The notes under the pieces: generated by a model
What the model saw: the letters and a program-made list of their open reading frames with translations, nothing else
Databases searched by the model: none
What the model was told of the DNA's origin: nothing
Assembly (NCBI GenBank): GCA_038200275.1
Contig: JBBPYC010000026.1
Coordinates: 1-64,000 of the forward strand
Direction of reading: 5' to 3'
DNA length: 64,000 bases
DNA from: JBBPYC01 sp038200275
GTDB taxonomy: Bacteria > Pseudomonadota > Gammaproteobacteria > Burkholderiales > Burkholderiaceae_C
Shown: one piece after another, positions 17,314 through 25,687 of the stretch
Numbering within the stretch: the first letter of the stretch is position 1
Layout: each line of letters starts with the position of its first letter
Translations under genes and position numbers: made by a program

Positions 17314-17745
17314 GCGCCTGTGGTGAGCCAGTCCAAGCTGGCAATCGTTGACGGGAAATTTGGTCGGGTCGAAAGCCGTGTTTGCGCCGGAAACGTTGTC
17401 ACGATCGCTTGCGAAAAAAGAGTTCTACAGCCGCCATGCGACGCGAAATCGTCCGCCGGTCTGAGGGTAAACGCGAGTTGAGGGTCGTTCCAAGCACTGG
17501 CCTAGATCGGCTGCAGGAACCGGCTCAATAGCTCAAATCCCGGCATCAAGCTGGCGGGTGAGTCCCGTTGAGATGCTTTCCCGCTTCGGTAATCCACCAG
17601 AAAACAAGTGATCTCGCGGGCCTGTGCTCGATTGATTTCCAGCGCGCCGTCATGCCTCGGTTGTTGAAGCGGTCGGCCAAGACGGCCTTCGCTACCATTG
17701 CAGCTTTCTGCCATTCATCATTCACAGGAAGTACCAGCCCAAATC
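17314..17745. other. 432-base non-coding stretch between the IS and the epimerase
   Basis: No recognisable gene on either strand; a 70-codon minus frame at 17502-17714 shows no family features. The 3' part is the leader of the epimerase and contains AGGAAG at about 17729. The promoter of the epimerase probably lies here, but I could not place boxes with confidence. Confidence 0.4.
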
Positions 17746-18732
17746 ATGAAAGTGCTAGTGACGGGAGCTGCAGGCTTCATCGGGATGACGACCGCGCTTC
17801 GCCTGCTGGAGCGAGGCGATGAAGTGGTCGGACTGGACAACCTGAACGACTACTACGAGGTGGCGCTAAAAGAAAAGCGGTTGGCGCGATTGCAGTCGCA
17901 CAGCCGATTCACTTTTGTGCGTGCCGACGTGGCCGATCGGGAGGCGATGGCGCAACTGTTTGCGCAACAGCGACCCGACCGGGTGGTCCATCTGGCAGCG
18001 CAGGCGGGTGTCAGGTACTCGCTACAGAACCCACACGCCTATGCCGATGCGAACTTGCTCGGCTTCATTAATATTCTGGAAGGCTGCCGGCACAGTCAGG
18101 TGGAGCACCTAGTATATGCGTCAAGCTCGAGCGTATACGGCGGCAATACGAAGATGCCGTTCGCGGAGAGCGACTCAGTCGATCATCCGGTGAGCTTGTA
18201 TGCAGCCACCAAGAAGGCGAACGAGTTGATGGCGTATAGCTACAGCCATCTGTATGCGTTGCCGACCACCGGGCTGCGGTTTTTCACGGTGTATGGGCCT
18301 TGGGGTCGGCCGGACATGGCGCTGTTCTTGTTTACCAAGGCGATCCTGGAAGGCCGTCCAATTGACGTGTTCAACCATGGCCATATGCGGCGTGATTTCA
18401 CTTATGTTGACGACATTGTTGAAGGGGTGGTGCGCGTGCTTGACCGCATCCCGCAGGGAGCAGACGGAAGTGGCGCCGGAGCCGCGCCGTATCGCGTGTT
18501 CAACATCGGCAACAACCAGCCGGTGCAATTGCTCGACTTTGTGGCATGCCTCGAGCAGGCTCTAGGCCAGCAGGCCGAAAAGCGCATGCTGCCGCTGCAG
18601 GATGGCGATGTGCCGGAGACTTACGCAGACACCGACGCGTTGGCCAATTGGGTTGGGTTTGTGCCGGAGACGTCGATCGAGCATGGCATCGGCCGGTTCG
18701 TAGCTTGGTATCGCGATTACTACCAGACTTGA
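17746..18732 (+). CDS. NAD-dependent nucleotide-sugar epimerase, probably UDP-glucuronate 4-epimerase type
   Basis: A 328-residue short-chain dehydrogenase. The NAD motif GAAGFIG is at the N-terminus, VVHLAAQAGVRYSLQNP follows, and the catalytic set is SSSVYGG plus YAATKKANE (YxxxK). The block NLNDYYEVALKEKRL and the sequence of the C-terminal half resemble UDP-glucuronate 4-epimerases of capsule loci, which make UDP-galacturonate. With Ugd encoded 20 kb downstream, a route UDP-Glc to UDP-GlcA to UDP-GalA is possible. The start at 17746 immediately precedes the nucleotide-binding strand; an upstream start at 17698 adds 16 unlikely residues. Confidence 0.88.
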   Translation: MKVLVTGAAGFIGMTTALRLLERGDEVVGLDNLNDYYEVALKEKRLARLQSHSRFTFVRADVADREAMAQLFAQQRPDRVVHLAAQAGVRYSLQNPHAYADANLLGFINILEGCRHSQVEHLVYASSSSVYGGNTKMPFAESDSVDHPVSLYAATKKANELMAYSYSHLYALPTTGLRFFTVYGPWGRPDMALFLFTKAILEGRPIDVFNHGHMRRDFTYVDDIVEGVVRVLDRIPQGADGSGAGAAPYRVFNIGNNQPVQLLDFVACLEQALGQQAEKRMLPLQDGDVPETYADTDALANWVGFVPETSIEHGIGRFVAWYRDYYQT

Positions 18733-18745
18733 AACCGGGGTTTGA

Positions 18746-18768
18746 AGCCGCAGGTCACATCTGCGGCT
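18746..18768. terminator. Possible hairpin terminator between convergent genes
   Basis: AGCCGCAG and CTGCGGCT form an 8-bp stem around a 7-base loop, extended by TTGA/TCAA with one bulged base. It sits between the stops of the epimerase (18732) and the phosphatase (18755, opposite strand). No long T-run follows, so it is only a candidate. Confidence 0.35.
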
Positions 18769-19246
18769 CAAGCGGTGTGCGTAAGCAGCGGTTGACCAGG
18801 CCGGTCACGCCCGCCTCGCAGAGGCTGAGCACGCGATCGAAGCCGGCCGCATTGCCGAAGTAAGGGTCGGGGATGTCGGACTCATGCACCGTGTCGGCAA
18901 AATCGAGCAAGCGATACAGTTTTTGCTGAAGCTCTGGAGGACAGATTTTCTTGAGACTCCGCAGGTTGTCTTCGTCCATCGCGACAATGAGGTCGAATCG
19001 CCCAAAATCGCCCGGCATAATGGGTCGTGAGCGTTGATTCAACGTTCCCATGTAGCCGAAACGCGCCAGTGACTCGATTGCCCGTGGGTCAGGGCGCTGT
19101 CCCGCGTGGCGCCGGACGTGTGTGCCGGCTGAGTCAATCTGAAACAGATGTTCCACACGACGTGCCAATATGACCGTCTGCATGGCACCAACCGCCATTG
19201 GCGAGCGGCAGATGTTGGCCATGCAGACCATCAGGATTTTGTGCAT
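18755..19246 (-). CDS. Low-molecular-weight protein-tyrosine phosphatase (Wzb/Ptp type)
   Basis: The 163-residue protein starts MHKILMVCMANICRSP, giving the CX5R phosphatase loop with Cys8 and Arg14; the usual Gly of CxGN is Ala here. The general-acid motif DPYF is in the C-terminal third, at the normal place. Such cytosolic phosphatases dephosphorylate bacterial tyrosine autokinases and so tune polysaccharide export and chain length. It is divergent from the export lipoprotein gene at 19517 and close to the tyrosine kinase at 21860, which supports that role. Confidence 0.92.
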   Translation of the reverse strand: MHKILMVCMANICRSPMAVGAMQTVILARRVEHLFQIDSAGTHVRRHAGQRPDPRAIESLARFGYMGTLNQRSRPIMPGDFGRFDLIVAMDEDNLRSLKKICPPELQQKLYRLLDFADTVHESDIPDPYFGNAAGFDRVLSLCEAGVTGLVNRCLRTPLEPQM

Positions 19247-19516
19247 GAATGCCTTCAGTTATTGATCCAAGCCATCGTCCACGCTGCCCCAATGTTGCGA
19301 AGTCGGCGACACTTGGGAGGTGACGGGTTTTTTGGTTGCTTGGCTTTTGCTGACGCAAGGCCGAAGCGCATACCCATTGCGCATATCTGAGCCCGGAACA
19401 GGTAGCCGTGGCTTATAGCACGCTGAACGCGGTTAGCGCTCAGCGGTTTTTGGTTCTCTGTGCTCGCCCCATTTAGAGTGCAGACCCAGTAACTTACCGT
19501 AATAAGTAATCAAATC
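19247..19516. promoter_or_regulatory. Intergenic region between divergent phosphatase and export-lipoprotein genes
   Basis: This 270-base gap must hold the promoters for the phosphatase (minus) and for the long exopolysaccharide/exosortase run (plus), since the genes after 19517 are packed with few gaps. The last 30 bases are AT-rich for this genome (TAACTTACCGTAATAAGTAA). No promoter could be assigned firmly. Confidence 0.4.
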
Positions 19517-20173
19517 ATGAGCTCAATGTGTTTGACCGAATCGCGCCGCGCTGGCGTCTGTTGGAGCCATGGTTTCAGGATCGGTCTGGCGTCGCTGGTG
19601 GTCATGCTCAGCGGTTGCACTCTGTTCGGGTCCAGCCTTCCGCCAGCTCCGACCCTGGCTGCTTCATCAGACTACAACTACATCGTCGGACCGGGCGATA
19701 CGCTCAACATCATTGTTTGGCGCAACCCGGACTTGTCGCTGGCGGTGCCGGTGCGCCCCGACGGCAAACTCTCCACCCCCCTGGTCGACGAATTGGTGGT
19801 GCAGGGCAAGAGCACGATCGAAATCGCGCGTGACATTGAAAAGGTTCTGTCGAAGTACGTGCGGGACCCGGTGGTCACGGTGGTCGCCACCAGCTTCATC
19901 GGTCCGTACAGCGAGCAGATCCGAGTCGTCGGGCAAGCGGCGCGACCCCAGTTCCTGCCTTACAAGCAGAAGATGACGTTGCTCGACGTGATGATTGCAG
20001 TGGGCGGCCTGACCGACTTTGCAGATGGCAATGGCGCCACCATTTTGCGTACTTCGGAAGGCGACAAGCGCTATTCCGTGCGACTGAAGGACCTGATCAG
20101 AAACGGCGACATTTCGCGCAACGTCGAAATGCTGCCTGGCGATGTGCTGATCATCCCGCAAAGCTGGTTCTGA
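19517..20173 (+). CDS. Exosortase A system polysaccharide export lipoprotein (Wza/EpsE-like)
   Basis: A 218-residue outer-membrane polysaccharide export protein. The lipobox LSGC places the lipidated Cys at residue 34. The mature part starts with YIVGPGDTLNIIVWRNPDLS, the polysaccharide-export domain signature, followed by VPVRPDGKLSTPLVDE and a SLBB-like domain (IRVVGQAARPQFLPYKQKMT). It ends MLPGDVLIIPQSWF. It would form or contribute to the outer-membrane exit channel. It is the first gene of the plus-strand export module and is followed by the chain-length protein. Resembles the family I recall as TIGR03027. Confidence 0.9.
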   Translation: MSSMCLTESRRAGVCWSHGFRIGLASLVVMLSGCTLFGSSLPPAPTLAASSDYNYIVGPGDTLNIIVWRNPDLSLAVPVRPDGKLSTPLVDELVVQGKSTIEIARDIEKVLSKYVRDPVVTVVATSFIGPYSEQIRVVGQAARPQFLPYKQKMTLLDVMIAVGGLTDFADGNGATILRTSEGDKRYSVRLKDLIRNGDISRNVEMLPGDVLIIPQSWF

Positions 20174-20258
20174 GCTAATCCAATGCAGTTCGGTAGTCAA
20201 CAACGACGCAGTCGCCGGCCTATGGTTCGAGTCGCCTGGTTTTGGAGTCGATAGTTTC

Positions 20259-21842
20259 ATGGAAGAGTTGATCGGTCAGGTCACCACAATTGCCAAGGGC
20301 GTCTGGAAACATCGCTGGCTGGGCCTGCTTGTGGCGTGGGTCATTGCGATCATCGGCGCTGCCGTCGTGTTTCGCATTCCAGATCGGTATGAGGCAAGCG
20401 CGCGTATCTACGTCGATACCCAGTCGATCTTGAAGCCGCTGATGGCGGGCCTTACGGTGCAGCCCAATGTCGAGCAGCAGGTGGTGATGCTCAGCCGCAC
20501 GCTGATCAGCCGCCCAAACATGGAAAAGCTGGTGCGCATGGCCGATCTCGATCTGGGCGCCCAGTCGAAAGACGCACAGATCGAACTGATCGACCGGCTT
20601 ACAAAGACTTTGCAGATCAAAAGCTCGGCGCGTGACAACCTCTACACCTTGTCCTATCAGGATTCGGAGCCCGCCAAGGCGAAACGCGTGATCCAGTCGC
20701 TCGTGTCGATCTTTGTAGAGTCCAGTCTGGGCGACAGCCGCAAGGATTCGGCCGTCGCGAAGCGATTTCTGGATGAGCAAATCAAAGGATATGAAAATAA
20801 GCTGGAAGAGGCCGAATTGCGCCTCAAGAACTTCAAGCTGAAAAACCTGGAGATGCAAGGCGCCGACGGCAGAGACAGTGTGTCGCGACTCGCCGATCTG
20901 TCCACACTGCTCAACCAGTCTCGACTTGAATTGTCGGAGGCAGAGAACGCACGCAACGCCGCCGTCAAGCAGCTGCAAGAGATGAAGGCCGATGCGGCCA
21001 ACAGTTCAATGGCGGGCATCTTGCAGGAGTCGGGGCTTGTGGTGGCGACGCCGGAAGTCGATGCGCGCATCGCGGCGATTCAGAAAAACCTGGACACGTT
21101 GTTGCAACGTTATACAGACCAGCACCCAGATGTGGTCGGCTCACGTCGGCTGCTGAAGGAGATGGAAGCGCAAAAACAGCGCGAGACGGCCGAGCAGCGT
21201 CGGCTTGCAATGGGCAGTTCGATGGCCAGTATTGGCGGCGCTGGCACGAACAACCTTGCTTATCAGGAAGTCTCACGACTGCTGGCGGCTGCACAAATTC
21301 AGGTGGCCGGCTTGCAGGCCAGGGTTGCTGAATACGTTGCGCGCTACGACCGGGCACGCTCGCAAATGAAGACCACGCCGCAGACGGAAGCCGAGTTCAC
21401 ACAGCTGAACCGCGATTATGCGATCCACAAGAAGAATTACGATGACCTCGTGGGTCGGCGTGAATCAGCAGCGCTGTCTGGTGATCTGGAGTCGTCGGCT
21501 GGCGTCGCCGACTTCCGCCTGATCGATCCGCCGCAAGTGTCGGCGGGCCCGGTGGCGCCAAACCGGACTCTGCTGCTGCCACTTGCACTAGTCGTCGGCA
21601 TTGTCAGCGGCTTGTTCGTTGCATTTGCGTCCAGCCAGTTGCGCCCGGTTTTCCACGACTCTCGCTCGCTTCGTACCCTGGTGGGCCTGCCGTTGCTTGG
21701 TGTGGTGACCAAAGTGATGAACGACGCAACGCTGCGTCGGCGACGCGCGGATTTGCGGCGGTTCGTCGCCGCTTCCAGTGGTTTGGTTGGGTTGTTCATC
21801 GCTGGCATCGTGCTGCTCACGTTCTTCTCTCGCCCCGCTTAG
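20259..21842 (+). CDS. Exosortase A system chain-length determinant protein (Wzz/GumC type)
   Basis: The 527-residue protein has an N-terminal membrane segment (LGLLVAWVIAIIGAAVVF, about residues 24-41) and the Wzz motif RYEASARIYVDTQSILKPL. A long coiled-coil periplasmic region of about 380 residues rich in Glu, Lys and Gln follows, then a second membrane segment near residues 440-460 and a third at the C-terminus. It lacks a fused kinase domain; the kinase is the next gene. Together they form the inner-membrane co-polymerase that sets chain length. Matches the type I recall as TIGR03007. Confidence 0.9.
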   Translation: MEELIGQVTTIAKGVWKHRWLGLLVAWVIAIIGAAVVFRIPDRYEASARIYVDTQSILKPLMAGLTVQPNVEQQVVMLSRTLISRPNMEKLVRMADLDLGAQSKDAQIELIDRLTKTLQIKSSARDNLYTLSYQDSEPAKAKRVIQSLVSIFVESSLGDSRKDSAVAKRFLDEQIKGYENKLEEAELRLKNFKLKNLEMQGADGRDSVSRLADLSTLLNQSRLELSEAENARNAAVKQLQEMKADAANSSMAGILQESGLVVATPEVDARIAAIQKNLDTLLQRYTDQHPDVVGSRRLLKEMEAQKQRETAEQRRLAMGSSMASIGGAGTNNLAYQEVSRLLAAAQIQVAGLQARVAEYVARYDRARSQMKTTPQTEAEFTQLNRDYAIHKKNYDDLVGRRESAALSGDLESSAGVADFRLIDPPQVSAGPVAPNRTLLLPLALVVGIVSGLFVAFASSQLRPVFHDSRSLRTLVGLPLLGVVTKVMNDATLRRRRADLRRFVAASSGLVGLFIAGIVLLTFFSRPA

Positions 21843-21859
21843 AAAGCGTCTCAGCCATC

Positions 21860-22864
21860 ATGAGCAGTCTGATCGAACAAGCCACCCGCCGGCTGGAGCA
21901 ACTCAAGCGCGCCGGCGCCGATGTGCCGGACCATGCGTTCGGGGCGTCGTCGGCTGCCGTGGCCGATGCGCCCTTGAAGCAGCCTGTCGGGGCAGGCGCT
22001 CTGGTGCGGTCGGCGTCGTCTGCCCGACTGGAACCTTCGCCGCCGCTGCGTGGCGAGAGGGAAAGCGAGCAACTTACATCCGCTATGGTCACGCTGGACC
22101 TAGATGCGTTGGCGGCATCGGGAATCGTGAGCCCACATGCACCGCGGTCGCACATTGCAGATCAGTACCGGGTCATCAAACGGCCCCTGATCAGCAATGC
22201 AATGGGGCGCGGTGCAGCTGCGGTGGCCAACGGCAATCTGATCATGGTGACCAGCGCCGTGTCGGGTGAGGGGAAAAGCTTCACAGCGATCAATCTCGCA
22301 ATGAGCATTGCGACCGAGTTCGACAACACCGTGTTGCTGGTTGATGCCGATGTGGCGCGGCCTTCAGTGTTGCGCATGCTTGGGCTCGCGCCGTGTCCCG
22401 GTCTGCTCGACATGTTGACGTCGGATTCGGTCGATTTGTCGTCCGTGCTGTTGCGTACCAACGTCGACAAACTGGCGATTCTTCCCAGCGGGACGCCACA
22501 TCCACGCGCAACCGAACTGCTGGCCAGTGATGCAATGACTCAACTGCTGCTCGGAATGGCCAGACGCTATCCCGAGCGCATTATCATTTTCGACTCGCCG
22601 CCGCTGCTGCTGACCACTGAGTCGCCGGTGCTCGCCACGCATATGGGGCAGATCGTTGTGGTGGTACAAGCTGATAAGACACTGCAGTCTGATGTGCAAC
22701 TGGCGCTCTCGACGATCGAGGCCTGCCCGGTCAAGATGGTCATGTTGAATCAGGCTTCAACCAGTTCATCCGGCTCGCAGTATGGATACGGGTACGGGTA
22801 CGGGTACGGGTACGGGTACGGTGAGGAATCGGAATCCACTGCTGCTGCCCACCGCGAAGTCTGA
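21860..22864 (+). CDS. Exosortase A system tyrosine-protein kinase (BY-kinase)
   Basis: A 334-residue cytosolic BY-kinase. The Walker A-like motif SAVSGEGKS is at residues 132-140, Walker A' is VLLVDADVARPS, and Walker B is IIFDSPPLLL. The C-terminus is a tyrosine cluster of seven Tyr alternating with Gly (QYGYGYGYG...), the usual autophosphorylation tail. The tail is encoded by a hexanucleotide tandem repeat (22787-22816). It works with the chain-length protein just upstream (17-base gap) and is presumably reversed by the phosphatase at 18755-19246. Its stop overlaps the next start by one base (TGATG). Confidence 0.93.
   Translation: MSSLIEQATRRLEQLKRAGADVPDHAFGASSAAVADAPLKQPVGAGALVRSASSARLEPSPPLRGERESEQLTSAMVTLDLDALAASGIVSPHAPRSHIADQYRVIKRPLISNAMGRGAAAVANGNLIMVTSAVSGEGKSFTAINLAMSIATEFDNTVLLVDADVARPSVLRMLGLAPCPGLLDMLTSDSVDLSSVLLRTNVDKLAILPSGTPHPRATELLASDAMTQLLLGMARRYPERIIIFDSPPLLLTTESPVLATHMGQIVVVVQADKTLQSDVQLALSTIEACPVKMVMLNQASTSSSGSQYGYGYGYGYGYGYGEESESTAAAHREV
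22787..22816 (+). repeat. In-frame hexanucleotide tandem repeat (TACGGG)5 in the kinase tail
   Basis: Five perfect TACGGG copies with imperfect copies on both sides (TATGGA before, TACGGT after). Each encodes Tyr-Gly. Being six bases long, gain or loss of a unit keeps frame and changes the number of tail tyrosines. Confidence 0.95.
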
Positions 22865-24606
22865 TGACAGCCGGATCCCCCATCGTGTGCCCATCACGTG
22901 CCAATGCTGCCTGCAGGCAACCGCACGCAAGGCTCTCCTGCTTTGTCGCGTTGCTGGTTGCTGGCTTGTCGACTGGGTGGGCATCCGCGCAGTCGCTGCC
23001 TGGTAGCACCCTTGATGGTGCAGGCCAGACTTCCTCAGGGATCGGAGGTGGCGGGATTCTCGGCGGCGGTGGACTCGCTGGCGGCAGCGGTGTCATCGGC
23101 GACGCTGTGGGCGTCGGAACGCAGAGCGGAATTGCACAGCCTGGCGTGCCGCAGGCGGGTGCAGCAGGACAGCGTGGGCTGACCATCGTGCCGCGAATCG
23201 AGGCAGGCATTGTCTACTCGGACAACGTCGCTTTTTCCACCACGAATCGGCGTAGTGGCTTCATCTACGAACTCAGCCCTGGCATCCGGATGTCCAGCTA
23301 CGGCGGACGCATTCGCGGCTTTTTGGACTATTCACTGCGCGGGTTTGCCTACTCCGGTGGCACCTCACCTGCCACCGTGCAAAACGAACTGAATGCCCTA
23401 GCCACGCTCGAGGCGGTTGATCGGAAGGTGTTCGTCGATGTAGGTGGACGAATTTCGCGGGCCACCGTCTCGGCTTTCGGCGTGCAGGCCAGCGATGCAT
23501 CCCGGCCCAACGCGAACTCGACCGAACTCAGGACCTACTATGTCTCGCCCTATGCCAGAGGCCGATTTTCCGATCTCGCCAATTACGAGCTGCGCTATCG
23601 AGGTGCCGTCTCCTCCAGCGATTCGACGCCGTCCAGCGATGCAACGATTCAGGAATTTATTGGTAACTTGAGAGAAGATTATCCAAGCCGTCAATTGGGT
23701 TGGGCGCTCGAAGGCAGCCGCAGCATCGTGGATTACAAAGACACGCGCGATATCGACGCCTCGATGGTGCGCGGCGTGTTGAGTCTGATCTTTAATCCGC
23801 AGTTCCGTGTCTTCGGTTCCACGGGTCGGGAAGTCAACAATTTCTTGAGCGAAGAGCAGCGCAGCTATACCACTTACAGCGCTGGCTTGCGTTGGCGCCC
23901 GTCGCCGCGTACGCGACTCGAGCTCGAGCAGCAGCGACGTTTTTTCGGGGAAGGACACACCTATCTGGCGGAAGTCCGTACGCCGCAGAGTGCGCTGCGA
24001 TTTACCGATCTGAAGGACATCGTAATCGGCCGCGGCTTTAACAACATCGGGTCACAGGGGTCGGTCTACGATCTGCTGTTCAGCCAATTTACATCCGTTG
24101 AGCCCGACCCGGACAAGCGGGCGACGTTGGTCAATCAATACTTGCAGCGAAACGGTTTCAACGGGAACTCTGCTGTCAACACAAGCGTATTCGCGTCTTC
24201 CACCACACTGCGCCGCGACCAGCAGTTCAGCTATTCGCTGATCGGCAAGCGCGACGTCGTGACACTTCTGTTTGGACAGATGAACAGCCGACTTCTTGAT
24301 GCAGCCAGCGCGGTGGATGGCGACTTCGCGCGGGCCAATGAGATTCGCCAGCGCCGGATCGGAGCCACGTATGCGCACGCACTGACGCCAAGCGCCACTG
24401 TCAATGTGACTGGGCTGATTCAGAAAGTGAGCAGTCCCGGCAACGCGCTTGGCACGAACCTGCGAACGATATCCATCAATTACACCAGCCGACTCACCCC
24501 CAAGCTGTTTTTTTCAGCGGGTGCGACCAAGTCTTTCTCCTCCGGCGGCGGTGTTTCGTCGTTTGACGAGCTGTCTATATTCAGCCGCGTGTCCTTGCGG
24601 TTCTAA
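22864..24606 (+). CDS. Exosortase A system outer-membrane beta-barrel protein
   Basis: The 580-residue protein has a signal sequence ending near WASAQ, a short Gly-rich linker (GGGGILGGGGLAGGSG-like), and then alternating hydrophobic strands to a C-terminal SRVSLRF. The terminal Phe is the usual barrel-assembly signal. Sequence IVPRIEAGIVYSDNVAFS begins the conserved region of the family I recall as TIGR03016, found only beside exosortase A export genes. Function is unproven; a role in polymer secretion across the outer membrane is inferred from position between the kinase and the AAA ATPase. Confidence 0.85.
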   Translation: MTAGSPIVCPSRANAACRQPHARLSCFVALLVAGLSTGWASAQSLPGSTLDGAGQTSSGIGGGGILGGGGLAGGSGVIGDAVGVGTQSGIAQPGVPQAGAAGQRGLTIVPRIEAGIVYSDNVAFSTTNRRSGFIYELSPGIRMSSYGGRIRGFLDYSLRGFAYSGGTSPATVQNELNALATLEAVDRKVFVDVGGRISRATVSAFGVQASDASRPNANSTELRTYYVSPYARGRFSDLANYELRYRGAVSSSDSTPSSDATIQEFIGNLREDYPSRQLGWALEGSRSIVDYKDTRDIDASMVRGVLSLIFNPQFRVFGSTGREVNNFLSEEQRSYTTYSAGLRWRPSPRTRLELEQQRRFFGEGHTYLAEVRTPQSALRFTDLKDIVIGRGFNNIGSQGSVYDLLFSQFTSVEPDPDKRATLVNQYLQRNGFNGNSAVNTSVFASSTTLRRDQQFSYSLIGKRDVVTLLFGQMNSRLLDAASAVDGDFARANEIRQRRIGATYAHALTPSATVNVTGLIQKVSSPGNALGTNLRTISINYTSRLTPKLFFSAGATKSFSSGGGVSSFDELSIFSRVSLRF

Positions 24607-24610
24607 CTTT

Positions 24611-25687
24611 ATGTACGAAGATTTCTATGGACTGCTCAGCAAGCCTTTCCAGCTGAATCCAGACCCCAGCTTTTATTTTGCGAGCAAGCAGCACCGCCGT
24701 GCGAAGGATTACCTGGACTACGGAATCTTGCGCAACGAGGGCTTCATTGTGGTGACGGGCGAGATCGGTGCTGGCAAGACGACCATCGTACGCGGCCTGC
24801 TCGACAGCCTCGAATCGACCCAAGTGGTTGCAGCGCAGTTGGTCAGCACGCAGCTTGAAGCCGACGATACGCTGCGCATGATCGGCGCGGCATTCGGCGT
24901 GCGCACCAAGGATGTGTCGAAGGCCGACCTGCTGATGTCGCTCGAAGTTTTTCTGGTCAGCCAGGCTGGCCAGGGCAAACGCTGTTTGTTGGTGGTCGAT
25001 GAAGCGCAGAACTTGAGCCCGACTGCGCTTGAGGAACTGCGCATGTTGTCGAACTTTCAGTTTGGCAGTCAGGCGTTGCTGCAGAGCTTTCTTGTCGGCC
25101 AGCCAGAATTTCGCAACATGCTGCAGGGCCGCAACATGCAGCAACTGCGCCAGCGCGTAATCGCCGCCTGTCACATTGGTCCGCTCGATCAACAGGAAAC
25201 CCGCCAATACGTCGAACACCGGCTCAAATGCGCGGGCTCTACTGGCCAGCCGACGTTCGATGACTCCGCCTTTGAAGGCATCTACCGGTTAAGCCGCGGC
25301 ATTCCGCGCCGCATCAATGGCGTCTGTGATCGGCTGCTGCTGCTGGGTTTTTTGAACGACAGGCAACATTTCACTGAAGCGCAAGTGCGCGAAGTCGAAG
25401 CCGGCATGCAGGAGGAGTCGTTTGACGATCAGACAAGCGATGAAATCGTCGCGACGAGCAACGCCATTGAGCGTCCTCGGTACGCCTCGACTCCTGCTGC
25501 TCTGGCCGAAGCACGCGCTCTGGCCGAGCGTGCTGCGCATCGCGCCGAGGCCGACGGCGAGCGCTTGTCGCAACTGGAAGAACGGCTGTTGCGAATGGAG
25601 TCGACCAATGAAACCATCTTGCACACACTACAGCGGTTGGTCGGCAATTCGGCCGAGCATGCGACAGCACGCAAATTGCAGACATGA
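24611..25687 (+). CDS. Exosortase A system AAA ATPase (ExeA/GspA-like)
   Basis: The 358-residue protein starts MYEDFYGLLSKPFQLNPDP, the classical ExeA-family opening. Walker A is GEIGAGKTT, Walker B is LLVVDEAQNL, and the AAA sensor region is LSRGIPRRINGVCDRLLL. The C-terminus (from about residue 290) is a charged, probably coiled region. Members of the family I recall as TIGR03015 occur beside exosortase A genes; the role in export is inferred. I chose the ATG at 24611, four bases after the barrel stop, because homology begins exactly there; the longer frame from 24449 overlaps the barrel gene. Confidence 0.92.
   Translation: MYEDFYGLLSKPFQLNPDPSFYFASKQHRRAKDYLDYGILRNEGFIVVTGEIGAGKTTIVRGLLDSLESTQVVAAQLVSTQLEADDTLRMIGAAFGVRTKDVSKADLLMSLEVFLVSQAGQGKRCLLVVDEAQNLSPTALEELRMLSNFQFGSQALLQSFLVGQPEFRNMLQGRNMQQLRQRVIAACHIGPLDQQETRQYVEHRLKCAGSTGQPTFDDSAFEGIYRLSRGIPRRINGVCDRLLLLGFLNDRQHFTEAQVREVEAGMQEESFDDQTSDEIVATSNAIERPRYASTPAALAEARALAERAAHRAEADGERLSQLEERLLRMESTNETILHTLQRLVGNSAEHATARKLQT

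Noticed and set aside
19409..19423. Possible sigma-54 promoter (GG-10-GC spacing) before the export lipoprotein gene
   Set aside because: The GG and GC are correctly spaced, but the -12 box reads ACGC rather than TTGC and the -24 box is only partly matched; too weak to claim even though sigma-54 control is known for some exosortase loci.
22787..22816. CRISPR-like or non-coding satellite repeat
   Set aside because: The repeat is six bases, has no spacers and is in frame within a kinase gene.
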